From an uncultured Bryobacterales bacterium (lineage in GTDB: Bacteria > Acidobacteriota > Terriglobia > Bryobacterales > UBA6623), in assembly GCA_946887065.1 (NCBI GenBank), contig CAMPKL010000223.1, forward strand, positions 1-6,489: a stretch of DNA of 6,489 nt. The letters run 5' to 3'. Shown in pieces: positions 5,223-6,489 of the stretch. The stretch's first letter is position 1, and the number at the start of each line of letters is the position of its first letter. The position numbers and the translations under genes are program-made. The notes beneath the pieces were generated by a model. That model was not told the origin of the DNA. It saw only the letters and a list, made by a program, of their open reading frames with translations, and made no database searches.

Positions 5223-6489
5223 TTACGCCTGGCTGTAAACGCCCTGCGCCGCTTCAATAAACAACGTCGCCTCTTCCACGCGCGACCGTGCCGCGGCAGA
5301 GGCTTCGTCCGCACTCTCTTCGGCCGAGCGGAAAAAGTTTTCTGCGAACGGCTTCGAGAACTTGCCCGCATCGTAGAACAGCTTGCGGAACTCGGCCACG
5401 GTGTCGTATTTGTCCGAGAGCAACAGGCCCTTGGTAAACAGCAACCCATCCGCCGCCTTCATCTGCGCCTGCAAAGCCTTCTGAGCGGCTTCACCTGTAT
5501 TGCCCCGCTCCAGCGCGATCGTGGCCTCGAAGTGCAAACGGTCCGCGTCGTTGAGCATGAACTCAGCCTGATCGACGACTTCGCCCGCGCATTCGCCGAC
5601 GCCGACGCTCTTGTGATACATCCACGTCTGGCGGTTATCGCGGTAGAGGTCGTCGTTCTCTTCCATCACCGGCAACTCAGCCAAGTCTGCGATCTCTTCC
5701 TTGAGGCGGGTTTTACCGACACGCTCGACGACGTCGCCGAACGTTTCGTTGTCGTGCTTCTCGCGGTCATAAAACTCAACGAGGCGTCGAATCGTGTCGG
5801 GCACGCGCTTGGCGGGAACCTTGCCGATGGCAAGTCCGTAGCGGTCCGCGTTGTTGTTCGTCGTCCCGCCGGGCACGACTTGGAACACCGGCGCCGAATT
5901 CTGGCCCTTGCGCTGGACCGATCCGAAGAAGCCCAGGTCAGCAATGTGATGCTGGCCGCAAGAGTTGAAGCAGCCCGACATTTTGATCTTCAGATCGCTG
6001 CGGTCGGCCAGATCACTCATGCCGTTCGAGAACTTCTCGTGCATCACGGCGGCCAAACCGCGCGACGACGAAATGCCCAACTTGCAGGAATCCGTTCCCG
6101 GGCAAGCGGTCATGTCTTTCAGCTTCCCGGCGCCAACTTCGGCAATCTGTAGAGCGTTGAGGTCCTCGTAAAGCGCCGGCAAGTCCTCATTCGTGATCCA
6201 GCGCAACAGGATATTTTGGCTCACGGTCAGGCGAACCGTGCTCTTGACGTACTTGTGCAACACGTTGGCCAAGCCGCGCATTTGGTCCGAACTGATGTCG
6301 CCCAGCGGCAAGAAGATCTCGACCATCGAGTAGCCGTCTTGCTTTTGCGGACGCACGTTCAACTCAAGCCACTTGCGGTAGCCGGCAGCCGCGTTCGCCG
6401 GCGTCTCCAGCTTCGAAGGCCCCTTCAGCGGCTGGTCGGAATATTCCTCGAGCGCCGTCGACAACTGACTTTCCCAGGCGGGATCGAAC
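5223..6489 (-). CDS. Nitrite/sulfite reductase, siroheme and [4Fe-4S] protein, C-terminal part, with extra helical domain (N-terminus beyond the window)
   Basis: This is the C-terminal 421 residues of a siroheme reductase that performs six-electron reduction of nitrite to ammonia or sulfite to sulfide in the cytoplasm. Fragment residues about 25-115 form the second ferredoxin-like half-domain (NIR_SIR_ferr). The NIR_SIR domain follows, with the cluster/siroheme ligands in TACPGTDSCKLG (C129, C135) and SGCFNSCGQ (C173, C177): C-x5-C then C-x3-C, complete. The N-terminal half, with the basic substrate-binding residues, is missing at the right edge; the frame is still open there, so the TTG at 6464 should not be taken as the start. 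After about residue 290 comes an extra helical region (GVGECAGEV, then paired amphipathic helices to the end) absent from E. coli CysI; it resembles the HEPN-like tail I recall on some Bacteroidetes reductases. Nitrite versus sulfite cannot be decided here, although CPGTDSC differs from the CPALPTC type of CysI. It heads the pair with the 193-residue protein. Confidence 0.92.
   Translation of the reverse strand, partial: FDPAWESQLSTALEEYSDQPLKGPSKLETPANAAAGYRKWLELNVRPQKQDGYSMVEIFLPLGDISSDQMRGLANVLHKYVKSTVRLTVSQNILLRWITNEDLPALYEDLNALQIAEVGAGKLKDMTACPGTDSCKLGISSSRGLAAVMHEKFSNGMSDLADRSDLKIKMSGCFNSCGQHHIADLGFFGSVQRKGQNSAPVFQVVPGGTTNNNADRYGLAIGKVPAKRVPDTIRRLVEFYDREKHDNETFGDVVERVGKTRLKEEIADLAELPVMEENDDLYRDNRQTWMYHKSVGVGECAGEVVDQAEFMLNDADRLHFEATIALERGNTGEAAQKALQAQMKAADGLLFTKGLLLSDKYDTVAEFRKLFYDAGKFSKPFAENFFRSAEESADEASAAARSRVEEATLFIEAAQGVYSQA

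Noticed and set aside
4971..6152. Long + strand open frame (393 codons) antisense to the reductase.
   Set aside because: It mirrors the reductase and the small protein gene, has no recognisable domain, is rich in H, R, V and L as expected from a reversed GC-rich gene, and overlaps a confidently identified coding sequence.
6462..6464. TTG at 6464 as the start of the reductase.
   Set aside because: The frame remains open to the window edge, and the family needs a complete N-terminal half that is missing here, so the gene is cut by the window.

Overview
The window is GC-rich chromosomal bacterial DNA with five protein-coding genes: three on the + strand (one signalling, one small secreted, one methyltransferase) and a two-gene reductive-metabolism cluster on the - strand that runs off the right edge. 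The combination suggests an Acidobacteriota-like bacterium: a large multi-TM HD-GYP/GGDEF protein, a small secreted protein with a 'GTV..VTDETLVVR...' barrel-like stretch followed by glycine-rich hydrophobic segments, and a siroheme reductase with a CPGTDSC cluster motif. This placement is from memory of protein styles, not from a search, and is uncertain.

Layout. 1-2513: a membrane-anchored c-di-GMP enzyme (TM region, HD-GYP, GAF, GGDEF) whose frame is open to the left edge. 2514-2655: a spacer with a good sigma-70-type promoter, a 10-bp palindrome next to the -10 box, and a strong Shine-Dalgarno. 2656-3102: a small exported protein of unknown function. 3103-3339: a non-coding spacer with two inverted-repeat structures and a candidate promoter placed so that the next gene could be leaderless. 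3340-4578: an FkbM-family methyltransferase domain fused to an N-terminal multi-TM region. 4579-4628: a 50-bp convergent junction with no recognisable terminator. 4629-5210 (-): an uncharacterised cysteine-free soluble protein. 5223-6489 (-): the C-terminal part of a nitrite/sulfite reductase with all four [4Fe-4S]/siroheme cysteines and an extra helical C-terminal domain.

The two - strand genes are 12 bp apart and almost certainly co-transcribed, so the small protein is a candidate accessory factor for the reductase. The three + strand genes have separate spacers and no evident functional link. No RNA gene, CRISPR array, insertion sequence, phage gene or transfer signature was seen. The most useful leads are the reductase/unknown-protein pair, the membrane-fused FkbM enzyme, and the palindrome overlapping the 2604 -10 box. 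I see no clear evidence of a wholly new multi-gene system.
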